This document shows positions 32,978-43,408 of a stretch of 59,552 bases of DNA, piece after piece (the first letter of the stretch is position 1; each line of letters starts with the position of its first letter). The stretch spans positions 1 through 59,552 of the forward strand of contig CAYHFD010000003.1 in the NCBI GenBank assembly GCA_964355855.1. Reading direction: 5' to 3'. Origin of the DNA: XYD1-FULL-44-32 sp964355855 (GTDB taxonomy: Bacteria > Patescibacteriota > Minisyncoccia > Phycocordibacterales > XYD1-FULL-46-19). Made by a program: the position numbers and the translations under genes. The notes beneath the pieces are model-generated. The model was not told where the DNA came from. It ran no database searches and was given only the letters and a program-made list of their open reading frames with translations.

Positions 32978-34267
32978 TTAGTAACCCAAAAGTCTTTTGG
33001 CCTTATCATGCATTCTAATTTTTTCATGAGCCTTGGCCTCAATTTGACGAATCCGTTCGCGAGTCACGCCAAATTCTTTACCTACTTCTTCTAAAGTCCG
33101 CATCACCCCATCGTCTAATCCATGTCTCATTTCTAGAATTTTGCGTTCCTTTGGCGTCAAATCATCAAGAATCTCCTGAATTTGATCACGTAAAATTCGG
33201 CGCGATACTTCTTGGTCGGGTGGCGCAATCTTATCATCAGCCACAAACTCACCAAGTGAAGACTTCTCGTCATCGTCATCGGTCGGCTTATCAAGCGAAG
33301 CGGTACTCTGGTCAATTTTTTCAATCGTGTGCACTTTTTCCACATCAACACCCATTTCGGTCGCAATCTCTTGCGGTAATGGTTCGCGTCCCAAATCCTG
33401 TGACAATCGTCTAACCACTTGTTTATATTTAGCAATGGTTTCCACCATATGGACCGGAATCCGGATAGTCCGCGACTGGTCGGCCAAAGCGCGAGTTACC
33501 GCCTGTCGAATCCACCAAGTCGCGTAAGTCGAGAACTTAAAACCTTTACGAAAATCAAACTTTTCGACGGCTTTAAAAAGACCTAAATTTCCCTCTTGGA
33601 TTAAATCTAAAAGGGTTAGATCGGAACTACGCCCAATATATTTTTTAGCAATCGACACCACCAACCGCAAGTTAGCATTGGCCAAGGTCTTTTTAGCTTC
33701 ATCATCACCTTCCAATATTCGCTTGGCCAACTCGCGCTCTTCTGGTCCGGTCAATAATTTATGGCGACCAATTTCCTTTAGGTACATTTGGACTGAATCC
33801 ATCGCTGACTCTGACCCATGAGCCCCGCGACCCTTACCGGCTGGCTCAAAATCATCTAGCAAACCACCCTCTTCTAGAACATCAATACCGGCCTCTTCAA
33901 ACTGAGCATATAAATCTTCTAAAAAGATAATATCATTTTCAATACTAGGAAACTCTTTTAAAAGTTCATTGAAAGTGACAAAGCCCCGACTACGCCCTTT
34001 TCGAATAAGAACAGCGACTCTTTCTGAAATTTCTTCGCGCGTATTATCTTTACCGGTAACTGTTTTGTGCCCCCGTTGTTTGACTACCACTTTTTTAGCC
34101 AATACCTTAGTTTTACTTTTAGCCGAGACTTTGCTTTTGTTTTTGGCCACCACCTTTTTCTTGGCCACCACCTTTTTTACTGGTCTTTTTTTTGTGACCA
34201 CTTTTTTCTTGGTGATTTTTTTTGACTTTGTCTGAACCTTTTTCTTTTTGTTTTTGTTTATCGCCAT
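32978..34267 (-). CDS. rpoD: Primary sigma factor RpoD (sigma-70)
   Basis: A 429-residue sigma factor. Residues 1-65 are a Lys-rich, probably disordered tail (KKVVTKKRPVKKVVAKKK). Then a region 1.1-like domain, region 1.2 (SVQMYLKEIGRHKLLT), region 2 with DLIQEGNLGLFKAVEKFDF and FSTYATWWIRQAVTRA, region 3, and region 4 ending TRERIRQIEAKAHEK. It directs RNA polymerase to -10/-35 promoters such as those seen in this window. It starts 9 nt after dnaG. The basic tail replaces the usual acidic N-terminus and might touch DNA. Confidence 0.95.
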   Translation of the reverse strand: MAINKNKKKKVQTKSKKITKKKVVTKKRPVKKVVAKKKVVAKNKSKVSAKSKTKVLAKKVVVKQRGHKTVTGKDNTREEISERVAVLIRKGRSRGFVTFNELLKEFPSIENDIIFLEDLYAQFEEAGIDVLEEGGLLDDFEPAGKGRGAHGSESAMDSVQMYLKEIGRHKLLTGPEERELAKRILEGDDEAKKTLANANLRLVVSIAKKYIGRSSDLTLLDLIQEGNLGLFKAVEKFDFRKGFKFSTYATWWIRQAVTRALADQSRTIRIPVHMVETIAKYKQVVRRLSQDLGREPLPQEIATEMGVDVEKVHTIEKIDQSTASLDKPTDDDDEKSSLGEFVADDKIAPPDQEVSRRILRDQIQEILDDLTPKERKILEMRHGLDDGVMRTLEEVGKEFGVTRERIRQIEAKAHEKIRMHDKAKRLLGY

Positions 34268-34276
34268 ATAGCAGGT

Positions 34277-36028
34277 TTAGGCTTTTTTATTAATCAAATT
34301 GGAAATATCTTGGCATTTTTTCAGGTATTTGTCTATCAAAGACGTATCACCCACCACTTCGGCCTCTTTAAGTTTGGTGCGGGCATTGCCAAGCTCTAGT
34401 TTAAGATACTCCTCCTTAAAACTGCGTCCAAGTTCAGCCAACACCTTCTCTAAACTAATACGTTCAGAACCATAGTTTATTTCTATTTCCAGCAATATTT
34501 CCCCTTTACTAGCTAATAATCGTTCTACCCCAGCTTGGATATATACCGTACCGACAACTTCTTCCAACTCCCGATAAAGTTTACTGGATTCAAACTTTTC
34601 ACCAGTTTCCTCTCCTAACCACCACCAAATACCAACGATCTGGCGAAATATTCGCCCAATTCTAGTTTGGGGACTATTAGGCGGGGCGGTTGTTTGTTCA
34701 CTCGCCTTTCGTTCCACCCTAAAAAATTTAGGTCCAGTTGATACGGCAGTTTCGCGAATATCTTGCCAAATTATATCTTCCGGCAAACTAGTAACATCGG
34801 CAATTTTACTAATAAAGTGAGCTTGGTCAATTTTTTCTGGCAATCTTTTAATTAGAGAATAAAGTTCAGACTTTATCGCATGCGCCCTTTCCCGCCGGTC
34901 ATCATGTTTTTTAATCAGGATAGCGAGATAAAAATCGACGACATGCAACGCTTGATTTATAATTGTGTTTAATTTTTTGGGATCATCTTTTGCCACATCA
35001 GCTGGATCTAAACCTTCGGGAAAGGCCGCCATTTTAAGTTCTAGTCCCAACGAGACCGCCAGTTCCACTGCCCGGCGTGAGGCGCTAATACCAGCCTCAT
35101 CGGCATCAAAGGCCATTATTAGATTATTAGATAGCCGTTTAAGCGACAGGAGGTGTTTATCAGTAAGGGCCGTCCCCGAGACCGCCACCGCGTTCTCGAG
35201 ACCCGACTGGTGGGACATAACCAAGTCCATTTGCCCCTCCACCAATATAGCTTTATTTAACTTCCTAATGGCCATTTTGGCTTTATCAAGGCCATACAGT
35301 AGCTTAGACTTGTCATAAACTATAGTCTGGGGCGAATTTAGATATTTAGCCTCTTCTTCCCGACTATTGTTCGGATCATAAATACGACCAGAAAAGCCAA
35401 CCACCGAGCCACCACTATTGATAAGTGGAAACATAATCCGTCCCCGAAACCGATCATAATACCGCGTCTCACCAGAACCTTCTTTTTTGGCCACCAAACC
35501 TGCTTTTTCCAAAGTTAATAGATGATGACCTTCACCTTCTAAATAGTCGGCTAAATATCGCCAACCCTCTGGCACATACCCTAAACGAAATTTTTCCATC
35601 GACTCTAGAGTCACCCCCCGACCTTCTAGATATTTTATGACCTCGGGAAATTCTTTGATTTTCTTTTCATAAAATCTGGTCGCCTCTTCTAAAACTCGCA
35701 AAACTATTTCTTTTTCTTTATTGTCAGATTTTTGGGGGCCCGATTTTAAATCAAGTTCTATTCCCGCCCGCTCGGCCAACATTTTTAACGCTTCGATAAA
35801 ATCTAAGCCTTCTATTTCCTGGACAAAAGTTATAACATCTCCACCTTTGTTACACCCAAAACAATGGAAGCTTTGCCGTGATGGTGATACAAAAAAGGAA
35901 GCGGTCTTTTCATTGTGAAATGGACAACACCCTTTCATGTTTACCCCTGCTTTATCTAGGCGCAGATAAGCCGACACCACATCAACGATGTTTAGTTTAT
36001 CTTTTATTTGTTCCGCTGATGTAGACAT
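34277..36028 (-). CDS. dnaG: DNA primase
   Basis: A 583-residue primase that makes RNA primers for replication. The N-terminal CHC2 zinc finger is CCPFHNEKTASFFVSPS...CFGC (about residues 35-62), followed by the Toprim domain with ILVEGQMDLV and MAFDADEAG. The C-terminal helicase-contact part is divergent. It lies between rpoC and rpoD in the same direction. Confidence 0.95.
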   Translation of the reverse strand: MSTSAEQIKDKLNIVDVVSAYLRLDKAGVNMKGCCPFHNEKTASFFVSPSRQSFHCFGCNKGGDVITFVQEIEGLDFIEALKMLAERAGIELDLKSGPQKSDNKEKEIVLRVLEEATRFYEKKIKEFPEVIKYLEGRGVTLESMEKFRLGYVPEGWRYLADYLEGEGHHLLTLEKAGLVAKKEGSGETRYYDRFRGRIMFPLINSGGSVVGFSGRIYDPNNSREEEAKYLNSPQTIVYDKSKLLYGLDKAKMAIRKLNKAILVEGQMDLVMSHQSGLENAVAVSGTALTDKHLLSLKRLSNNLIMAFDADEAGISASRRAVELAVSLGLELKMAAFPEGLDPADVAKDDPKKLNTIINQALHVVDFYLAILIKKHDDRRERAHAIKSELYSLIKRLPEKIDQAHFISKIADVTSLPEDIIWQDIRETAVSTGPKFFRVERKASEQTTAPPNSPQTRIGRIFRQIVGIWWWLGEETGEKFESSKLYRELEEVVGTVYIQAGVERLLASKGEILLEIEINYGSERISLEKVLAELGRSFKEEYLKLELGNARTKLKEAEVVGDTSLIDKYLKKCQDISNLINKKA

Positions 36029-36097
36029 AATATAAATATCCGCTCGTCAGCAAAGACCTTCGTTAATTAGTATCAACCTATTTTTTCTATCTGACGC

Positions 36098-39000
36098 TTA
36101 GCGATACAGCTTATCACTTTCAGCCTCGGCCGTCTCATTGTAACCCTTAATCAGACCCGTACCGGCTGGAATAAGGCGACCAATAATTACATTTTCCTTC
36201 AAACCGCGCAAGTTGTCGACACCACCCTTAAGGGCTGTCTCTATTAACACTCGGGTCGCATGCTGGAAGGAAACCGAGGACAAGAAACTGGTCGTAGTTA
36301 GCGCTACTTCAGATATACCTAAAATAACTTGGTCACCTTTAGCTTCTTCGCCATTAAATAGAGCCACCCGCTTATTTTCTTTAACAAACTCTACATACTC
36401 GACAATCTCACCAATCCGGAAACGAGTGTCCCCGGGGGTTTTAACCTTACGGCGAGAAAACATTTGGCGAATAATAAGTTCAATATGCTTGCGCGCAATC
36501 GCCACCCCTTGTAGCTGGTAAATAGCATTGGCCTCTTTAATAACATAATCCTCAACATCAGCTCGATTGGTTAGTTTTTGATATTGAGTCAAATCAACCG
36601 ATCCATCAGTTAAAATTTGGCCTCTGATAATCTGATCGCCTTTTTTTACCAAAACCGAACGAGTTGGTGGAATAGAGTAATTGACACTACCAGACTTGGC
36701 ATTTTTCTTTTTACTGCCTTCATCAACCAAAACAGTAATTATTGTTTCTTTTGGCTCCTCTTTAATTTCTAAAATTGTACCATCTACCTCGGAAACAATA
36801 GCGGGATTTTTAGGGTGACGACGTTCAAATATTTCTTCTACGCGCGGTAAACCACCCACAATGTCACCACCGGCTGAACCCACCCCGCCGGCGTGCTTGG
36901 TTCGCATGGTGAGCTGGGTACCCGGCTCGCCAATAGCTTGGGCGGCCACAATACCGACCGGCTCGCCAATTTTTACCAATGTCGCCCGGCCCGGATCAGC
37001 CCCGTAACAAGTCTGACAAACACCCTGCAAAGTTTTGCACATTAGTGGGGTACGAATATGGGCTTCAGTAATTCCCTCTTTTTCAATCAGTTCAGCATCA
37101 AGTTTTGTTACTAGATGACCCTTACCAAACATTTCTTTCCCGTCCTTGCTTTTTATGGCCGACAACAAAATTCGCCCTTTTATGCTATTACTAATACCAG
37201 AATCAAAACCAAGAATATGTTTAGCAGTAATATGTTTACCTTCAGTGTCACCGCAATCTTCCTCGGTAATAACCAGGTCTTGGGCTACATCAACCAATTT
37301 GCGAGTAAGATAACCAGCCTTAGCGGTATTAAGCGCGGTGTCCGCCAAACCCTTGCGCGAACCATGGGTCGTAATAAAGTATTCAAGTGGCGATAATCCT
37401 TCCTTATAAGACGGAATGATTGGGAAGTCGATCATGTTACCGGCGGGGTTCACAATCAAACCTTTCATACCAACCATTTGCGTCATCTGGCTATAAGAAC
37501 CGCGGGCCTTGGATACCAACATGTCCTTCACCGAACTGTCTTCAATTAAAGTATCGGGAATTATTTTTTCAATTTTACCACGGGTACGATTCCAAATTTC
37601 AATCGTCATTCGTTCCCTTTCTGTATCCGACAACAAACCTTCATTATACTTTTCTTCAATATTTAGGGCTTCTTTTCGAGCCTCGGCCACAATGGCTTTT
37701 TTACCCGCTGGCACCTGGACATCATCAATACCCCAGGTAATGCCTGACTTGGTCGCAAATTTAAAACCAAAAGATTTAACTTTGTCCAAAATGTCAGGCA
37801 TACGTTCAATACCATAAGTCAAAATAAGTTGATCAACAATTTTTGATATTTCACCACCAGTTATTTCTTTGTTGATAAAGACAAAATCTGAGGGCAAGGT
37901 GTTATTAAAGAGTATCCGACCAACCGTTGTTTCAAAAATTTGACCAGACAACTCTTTGTATTTATCGGGGTTACCGCCAACCAACTTGATCGGCTGTTGT
38001 AAGTTAACCTCGCCAAAATCATACGCCATAATAGCCGCATTTGGGCTGGGATAAATTTTAATTTCTACCCCCGCTTTTGGCCGAAGCTTGGTTACCCAAT
38101 ATGAACCAAGAACAATATCCATGCGCATTTCTACAATTGGGTCACCCGAACCTGGCTTTAATAAGTTTTTATTGGAAGCAATAATTTCTCGCGCTTCTTT
38201 TTGGGCGGCCGCTGAAAGTGGAACATGAACAGCCATCTGGTCACCATCAAAGTCGGCGTTGAAAGCTGGACAAACTAGTGGGTGAATTTGAATAGCATTG
38301 CCCTCAATCAAGACTGGCTGAAAAGCCTGAATACCAAGACGGTGCAAGGTTGGCGCCCGGTTTAGAAACACATATTTGTGTTTAATTACATCTTCAAGAA
38401 TAGCCCAAACCTCGGGAATACCTTCGTCGATAAGACGACCAGACCCACGAATATTAAAGGCCAATTCCTGTTCCAAAATTTTAGCAATTACAAACGGTCG
38501 GAAAAGTTCCAACGCCATATGCTTGGGCAAACCACACTGTGATATTTTTAGTTCTGGACCAACCACAATTACCGAACGGCCAGAATAGTCAACCCGCTTA
38601 CCCAAAAGGTTCTGGCGGAAACGACCTTGCTTACCCCGCAAACTATCCGCTAGCGATTTTAGTGGTCGGCGTTGGGCTTGATTCATTACCCCTTCACCAC
38701 CGGCCTTACGGATCGAGTTATCAATCAAAGCATCGACGGCTTCTTGCAAAATACGCTTTTCGTTACGCAAAATAACATCGGGCGCGTTTAGATCGAGCAG
38801 TTTTTTTAGACGGTTATTGCGGTTAATAACTCGGCGATACAAATCGTTGACATCGGAAGTGGCATGGCGACCACCATCAAGCGCTACCATCGGGCGAAGC
38901 GCTGGTGGAATAACTGGAATATTTTTTAAGAACATCCACTCGGGACGAACACCAGCTCGACCAATTGATTTTACTAAGTTAAATCTTTTTTGAATTTTAG

Positions 39001-39751
39001 CCCGTTCGACCGCGCTCGCTTTTTCCAAATCAATTGCTAGTTGTTTTTCCATTACTGGCAAATCAATTGATTCAAAAACCTTATTTATTGCTTCCGCCCC
39101 AATCCCGGCCTCAAAAACCGTACCAAACTTTAATGATAGGCGATGATAAGTAACCTCATCCAACACCTGCCAAAGTCGCAGACCTTCGACGGCTTTTTTC
39201 ATATTAGAAAGAGACTCTTTTAAGCGCTCCTTGTCTTCATCGGTCGATAAATCCTTAACCCGCGTTTTGTACTCACTATCTAATTGTTTTAAGACTCGTT
39301 GTTTTTCTTCTTCATTGACCGAGGTCACGATGTAACCAGCAAAATAAATAACTTTCTCTAAATCAGAAATTGAGAGGCTAAGCAACGTACCAATCCGAGA
39401 TGGAATGCTACGGAAAAACCAGATATGAGCCACTGGTGTCGCTAGTTCAATATGACCCATCCGTTCACGACGAACAATCGAACGAGTTATTTCCACGCCA
39501 CATTTTTCACAAATAATTCCCTTGTATCGAATCCGTTTATATTTTCCACAATAACATTCGTAATCTTTTTCTGGCCCAAAAATACGCTCGTCAAAAAGGC
39601 CACTGCGTTCAGAGCGACCAGTGCGATAGTTAATAGTCTCTGGTTTGGTCACCTCACCGTATGACCATTCTTTTATTTTTTCTGGTGATGCTAATTTTAG
39701 AGTAATAGCATCGAACTCCTTAACTGTTTCTTGTGTTTGATTGTTGTTCAT
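36098..39751 (-). CDS. rpoC: RNA polymerase beta' subunit
   Basis: A 1217-residue protein. N-terminal zinc ribbon CYCGKYKRIRYKGIICEKCG (about residues 65-84), active-site Mg2+ motif NADFDGDQMAVH near residue 497, the second zinc site LMCKTLQGVCQTCYG, and the trigger-loop/bridge-helix segment GEPGTQLTMRTKHAGG. Slightly short compared with E. coli (1407), as lineage-specific inserts are missing. It begins 17 nt after rpoB. Confidence 0.97.
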   Translation of the reverse strand: MNNNQTQETVKEFDAITLKLASPEKIKEWSYGEVTKPETINYRTGRSERSGLFDERIFGPEKDYECYCGKYKRIRYKGIICEKCGVEITRSIVRRERMGHIELATPVAHIWFFRSIPSRIGTLLSLSISDLEKVIYFAGYIVTSVNEEEKQRVLKQLDSEYKTRVKDLSTDEDKERLKESLSNMKKAVEGLRLWQVLDEVTYHRLSLKFGTVFEAGIGAEAINKVFESIDLPVMEKQLAIDLEKASAVERAKIQKRFNLVKSIGRAGVRPEWMFLKNIPVIPPALRPMVALDGGRHATSDVNDLYRRVINRNNRLKKLLDLNAPDVILRNEKRILQEAVDALIDNSIRKAGGEGVMNQAQRRPLKSLADSLRGKQGRFRQNLLGKRVDYSGRSVIVVGPELKISQCGLPKHMALELFRPFVIAKILEQELAFNIRGSGRLIDEGIPEVWAILEDVIKHKYVFLNRAPTLHRLGIQAFQPVLIEGNAIQIHPLVCPAFNADFDGDQMAVHVPLSAAAQKEAREIIASNKNLLKPGSGDPIVEMRMDIVLGSYWVTKLRPKAGVEIKIYPSPNAAIMAYDFGEVNLQQPIKLVGGNPDKYKELSGQIFETTVGRILFNNTLPSDFVFINKEITGGEISKIVDQLILTYGIERMPDILDKVKSFGFKFATKSGITWGIDDVQVPAGKKAIVAEARKEALNIEEKYNEGLLSDTERERMTIEIWNRTRGKIEKIIPDTLIEDSSVKDMLVSKARGSYSQMTQMVGMKGLIVNPAGNMIDFPIIPSYKEGLSPLEYFITTHGSRKGLADTALNTAKAGYLTRKLVDVAQDLVITEEDCGDTEGKHITAKHILGFDSGISNSIKGRILLSAIKSKDGKEMFGKGHLVTKLDAELIEKEGITEAHIRTPLMCKTLQGVCQTCYGADPGRATLVKIGEPVGIVAAQAIGEPGTQLTMRTKHAGGVGSAGGDIVGGLPRVEEIFERRHPKNPAIVSEVDGTILEIKEEPKETIITVLVDEGSKKKNAKSGSVNYSIPPTRSVLVKKGDQIIRGQILTDGSVDLTQYQKLTNRADVEDYVIKEANAIYQLQGVAIARKHIELIIRQMFSRRKVKTPGDTRFRIGEIVEYVEFVKENKRVALFNGEEAKGDQVILGISEVALTTTSFLSSVSFQHATRVLIETALKGGVDNLRGLKENVIIGRLIPAGTGLIKGYNETAEAESDKLYR

Positions 39752-39768
39752 AAGATTGGTGTAAGGGA

Positions 39769-42700
39769 TTACTCTTCGTTATTTTTAAGTTCAATATCAA
39801 GCCCCAGACCACGGAGCTCGTTTAGCATCACATTAAATGAAGCCGGCACACTTGGTTGTTTAATATGTTCACCCTTCACTAGCGAATCAAAAGCCTGTGA
39901 GCGACCCACAATGTCGTCAGATTTGATGGTGAGCATTTCTCGTAGCGAATAGGCCGCGCCATATCCCTCGAGGGCCCACACTTCCATCTCGCCAAAACGC
40001 TGACCCCCACCTTGCGATCGTCCCCCTAGCGGTTGCTGGGTAATGAGTGAATATGGCCCAATACTACGCATGTGAATTTTGTCTTCCACCATATGACCAA
40101 GTTTTAGAATGTACATATAACCAACGGCCACATCCTGTTCAAAACGGTCACCGGTAAAACCATCATAAAGTGCCACCTTACCGCCCTCATTAAAGCCCGC
40201 TTTTTTTAGTTCTAGTTTAATCTCGGCATCAGTCGCCCCCATGAAAGTTGGGGTGATAGCTTGGTACCCAAGTGTGGCCGCCGCCATACCTAGGTGCATT
40301 TCAAAAATCTGTCCCAAATTCATACGGGACGGCACACCAAGCGGTGTCAGAATAACATCCACTGGTGTACCGTCGGCCATATAAGGCATATCTTCTTCCG
40401 GTAAAACCCGAGAAATAACACCTTTGTTACCATGGCGTCCAGCCAACTTGTCGCCCACTGACACATTTCTTACTTGGGCCACCTGAATATAAATACGTTT
40501 AATAATACCTGATTCTAGTTTGTCGCCATTTTCGCGCGAAAAAACCTTAATACCGATTACTCGTCCCCGTTTGCCGTGCGGTACCCGAAGGGAAGCATCC
40601 TTCACATCGCGGGCTTTTTCACCAAAAATTGAACGTAACAGTCTTTCTTCTGGCGTCAGTTCAGTTTCACCCTTTGGTGTAATTTTACCAACCAAAATAT
40701 CATTTGGTTCAACTTCCGCTCCAATGCGAATAATACCATCCTCGTCGAGGTTTCGTAGTTTGGTTTCACCAACATTTGAAATATCGTGAGTGGTAATTTC
40801 TGGTCCTAGCTTAGTATCACGCACATCGGCTTGAAACTCTTCAATATAAACCGAAGAAAACTTGCTGTTTTTAATTAGTCGTTCGGAAATAATAATCGCA
40901 TCTTCATAGTTGGCCCCGTGCCAAGACATGAAAGCCACGAAAGCATTTTGTCCGACTGCCGCTTGGCCTTCATCCGAGGAAGAAGTATCAATCAACAAAT
41001 CACCTTTTTTGATTTTCTGACCCAACGCCACTTTGGCCCGCTGGTGGAACATTGAATTATCATTGGTCTTAGCAAAAGTAATTAGTTCGTGCACTTCTTC
41101 TTTCCCATCATCACCTTTAACAATAATCTTTTTGCCATCAACATGGGTAACCACACCCGCTCGGCTAGCGTGAATTACCCGACCGGAATCACGAGCCACT
41201 TTGCCTTCAATACCAGTCGCCACCAAAGGTGCTTCGGGCACCAAGCAAGGTACTGATTGCTTTTGCATATTTGAACCCATCAAAGCCCGGTTAGCATCAT
41301 CGTGTTCCAGGAAAGGAATCATCGAGGTGGCAATCGAGTAAGCCTGGTTGGGCGCCACATCAATAAAGTCAACTTCTTGGGCTGGAGTCAATCCAGGCTT
41401 AGTGTTCATTCGCACCTCAACCAATTCATCTAAGAGTTTACCTGATTCGTCGTAACGGACAGCAGCATGGGCAATGCGATATTTTTCCTCTTCCAAGGCG
41501 TTCATATAAACAATTTCATCCACAATCTTACCTTTTATTACCCGGCGGTAAGGCGCTTCGATAATACCAAATTCATTGACCCGAGAATAAGTAGCCAATT
41601 GTAAAATAAGACCAATGTTTGGACCTTCTGGTGTATGGATTGGGCAAACACGAGCATAGTGAGAAGAATGCACATCACGCACGTCTAGACCGGCTCGTTC
41701 CCGCGTCAGACCACCGGGTCCGAGCGCCGACAAACGACGCAAGTGTTCGATTTCTGATAGTACATTTTGCTGACCCATAAACTGCGACAGCTGGTTAGTG
41801 GTGAAAAATTCTTTCAAACGGGCCTGCAAAGGACGGGGTGATATAAGTTGAATCGGGAGCAAGGTTGTAGCGTCAACGGTCGACATCCGGTCTTGGATAT
41901 TACGCTTCATCTGGGTCATACCCACTTTTAGTTTTTGCTGAAGCATTTCACCGATCGAGCGGATGCGACGAAAACCAAGGTGGTCAATATCGTCAGCCTT
42001 GGCCCCTTTAGTTGTGTTTAGGGTCACAACCTGAGACAAAATCATGATAATGTCATCGAGGTCGATGGTTCGCTTCTCGCGGGCTTTTTCGTCTATCGGC
42101 AAACCAAACCGTTCGTTGAAACGAAGTCGTCCCACCACCGAAAAGTCGTATTTTTCTCGGGTAAACAAGCTCGACACAAATTCCTTCGAGTTGGCCGCGG
42201 TCGCAAGATCTGAATCACGCAACCGTTTGTAAACTTCCACATAGGCGTCCTCGGGCGTCTTAGCATGATCTTTAGCTAAAGTCGCTTTGATATAGTTAAT
42301 ATCCACTCCCTTGTCGGCAAAAAGTTTTTCCATATCCTCGGCTTCTAGTTTTTTACCGGCTAAATCAGCAAGAATACGGATTAGCGAGCTAGCGGGAAAT
42401 TTTCGTTTACGATCGATACGCACATACATCGCGCCATCGGCTTCGGTTTCAAATTCAATCCACACGCCACGAGCGGGAATTATTTTAGCGCCAAAATATT
42501 TGTTACCCCGAATATCATTATCGGTAAAAAATACCCCAAAAGACCGCGCCAGTTGAGGCACGATTACGCGTTCAATGCCATTTATAATAAATGTTCCATG
42601 GGCGGTCATTACCGGAAAATCAGCCAGAAAAATTTCCTGCTCTTTGTCCTGATTTAGGGTTTTATTATGAAGTTTTACCTTCACCCGCAGTGAAGCGTCG

Positions 42701-42936
42701 TAGGAAAGCTTGTTTTCCTTGGCATAGTGTTCATCGTACTTTGGCTCGTCGAGCTGAAAACTCGTGAAATCAAGCTGAAACTTTTTTTCCGAATAGTCCT
42801 TAATTGACGAAAATTCCTCAAACAATTCCTTCAACCCAGACTTGACCAGCCACTGATACGAGGTAGTCTGTAGCTCCATCAAATTCGGAATCTCGGCAAG
42901 CGGTTTTTTAAACCGCGAAAAATATTTTTGCTCCAT
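39769..42936 (-). CDS. rpoB: RNA polymerase beta subunit
   Basis: A 1055-residue protein from the ATG at 42936 (MEQKYFSRFKKPLAEIPN). An upstream open frame to 43017 lies in a repeat element and is not expected to be translated. Diagnostic parts: ALGPGGLTRERAGLDVRDVH, GANYEDAIIISERL, HGNKGVISRVLPEEDMPYM and GAAYSLREMLTIKSDD. In the rifampicin pocket the residue matching E. coli Asp516 is Gly388 (QFMGQQN). First gene of the rpoB-rpoC-dnaG-rpoD unit. Confidence 0.97.
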   Translation of the reverse strand: MEQKYFSRFKKPLAEIPNLMELQTTSYQWLVKSGLKELFEEFSSIKDYSEKKFQLDFTSFQLDEPKYDEHYAKENKLSYDASLRVKVKLHNKTLNQDKEQEIFLADFPVMTAHGTFIINGIERVIVPQLARSFGVFFTDNDIRGNKYFGAKIIPARGVWIEFETEADGAMYVRIDRKRKFPASSLIRILADLAGKKLEAEDMEKLFADKGVDINYIKATLAKDHAKTPEDAYVEVYKRLRDSDLATAANSKEFVSSLFTREKYDFSVVGRLRFNERFGLPIDEKAREKRTIDLDDIIMILSQVVTLNTTKGAKADDIDHLGFRRIRSIGEMLQQKLKVGMTQMKRNIQDRMSTVDATTLLPIQLISPRPLQARLKEFFTTNQLSQFMGQQNVLSEIEHLRRLSALGPGGLTRERAGLDVRDVHSSHYARVCPIHTPEGPNIGLILQLATYSRVNEFGIIEAPYRRVIKGKIVDEIVYMNALEEEKYRIAHAAVRYDESGKLLDELVEVRMNTKPGLTPAQEVDFIDVAPNQAYSIATSMIPFLEHDDANRALMGSNMQKQSVPCLVPEAPLVATGIEGKVARDSGRVIHASRAGVVTHVDGKKIIVKGDDGKEEVHELITFAKTNDNSMFHQRAKVALGQKIKKGDLLIDTSSSDEGQAAVGQNAFVAFMSWHGANYEDAIIISERLIKNSKFSSVYIEEFQADVRDTKLGPEITTHDISNVGETKLRNLDEDGIIRIGAEVEPNDILVGKITPKGETELTPEERLLRSIFGEKARDVKDASLRVPHGKRGRVIGIKVFSRENGDKLESGIIKRIYIQVAQVRNVSVGDKLAGRHGNKGVISRVLPEEDMPYMADGTPVDVILTPLGVPSRMNLGQIFEMHLGMAAATLGYQAITPTFMGATDAEIKLELKKAGFNEGGKVALYDGFTGDRFEQDVAVGYMYILKLGHMVEDKIHMRSIGPYSLITQQPLGGRSQGGGQRFGEMEVWALEGYGAAYSLREMLTIKSDDIVGRSQAFDSLVKGEHIKQPSVPASFNVMLNELRGLGLDIELKNNEE

Positions 42937-42962
42937 CAGAAAATTATTAAAAGATAATTTGT

Positions 42963-43124
42963 AAATCACAAACACCAAATCACAAATTCCAAACAAATCC
43001 CAAGCACCAAATTCCAAATAAATCCATAAACATCATGTCCTATACCCTTGAGATTTTTGAGTTTGAGATTTGGAACTTGTTTGAGATTTGCCTGCCTGTC
43101 CGGTAGGCAGGGTGTTTGTGATTT
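42963..43124. repeat. 162-bp inverted-repeat element in the rpoB leader
   Basis: Terminal 14-bp inverted repeats (42963-42976 with 43111-43124). The inside is A/C-rich with iterated CAAATTCC and GAGATTTG words, plus a CCTGCCTGTCCGGTAGGCAGG hairpin (43091-43111). It looks like a miniature non-autonomous element inserted between the rpoB promoter and gene. Confidence 0.6.
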
Positions 43125-43275
43125 GGGATTTTGAAAAACACTACCCCAAATTAATCACAAAAACGCAGAAAGCCCTCCGCCTATAAGCGTCGGGTTATCT
43201 GATAGTGGTTGTGCAAGACACGTACCGAAAACCATATTCGAGCCAATCGGAACTCACTCTTGCCGAATTGGAGGT

Positions 43276-43303
43276 AGTATAGCAGACCAACAAAAAGTGT
43301 CAA
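43276..43303 (-). promoter_or_regulatory. Consensus promoter of the rpoB-rpoC-dnaG-rpoD unit
   Basis: Minus-strand TTGACA (43298-43303), a 16-nt spacer and TATACT (43276-43281). This gives a leader of about 330 nt before the rpoB ATG, holding the repeat element and about 140 nt of unassigned, possibly structured sequence. The rest of 42937-43441 holds no gene. Confidence 0.85.
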
Positions 43304-43408
43304 ATTCTAAGATCAGGGAGCAAATTTGATAAAATATTACAAAAATTCAACGGCCTCGAAATTACACCCTCAATACCACCTTATCTATATAATTTAATCT
43401 AAAATTTT

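Noticed and set aside
36098..43017. Many open frames on the plus strand opposite rpoB and rpoC
   Set aside because: They are antisense shadows of conserved genes with no start signals of their own.
42937..43017. N-terminal extension of RpoB
   Set aside because: The extra 27 codons lie in the repeat element and match no RpoB N-terminus; MEQKYFSRF is the conserved start.
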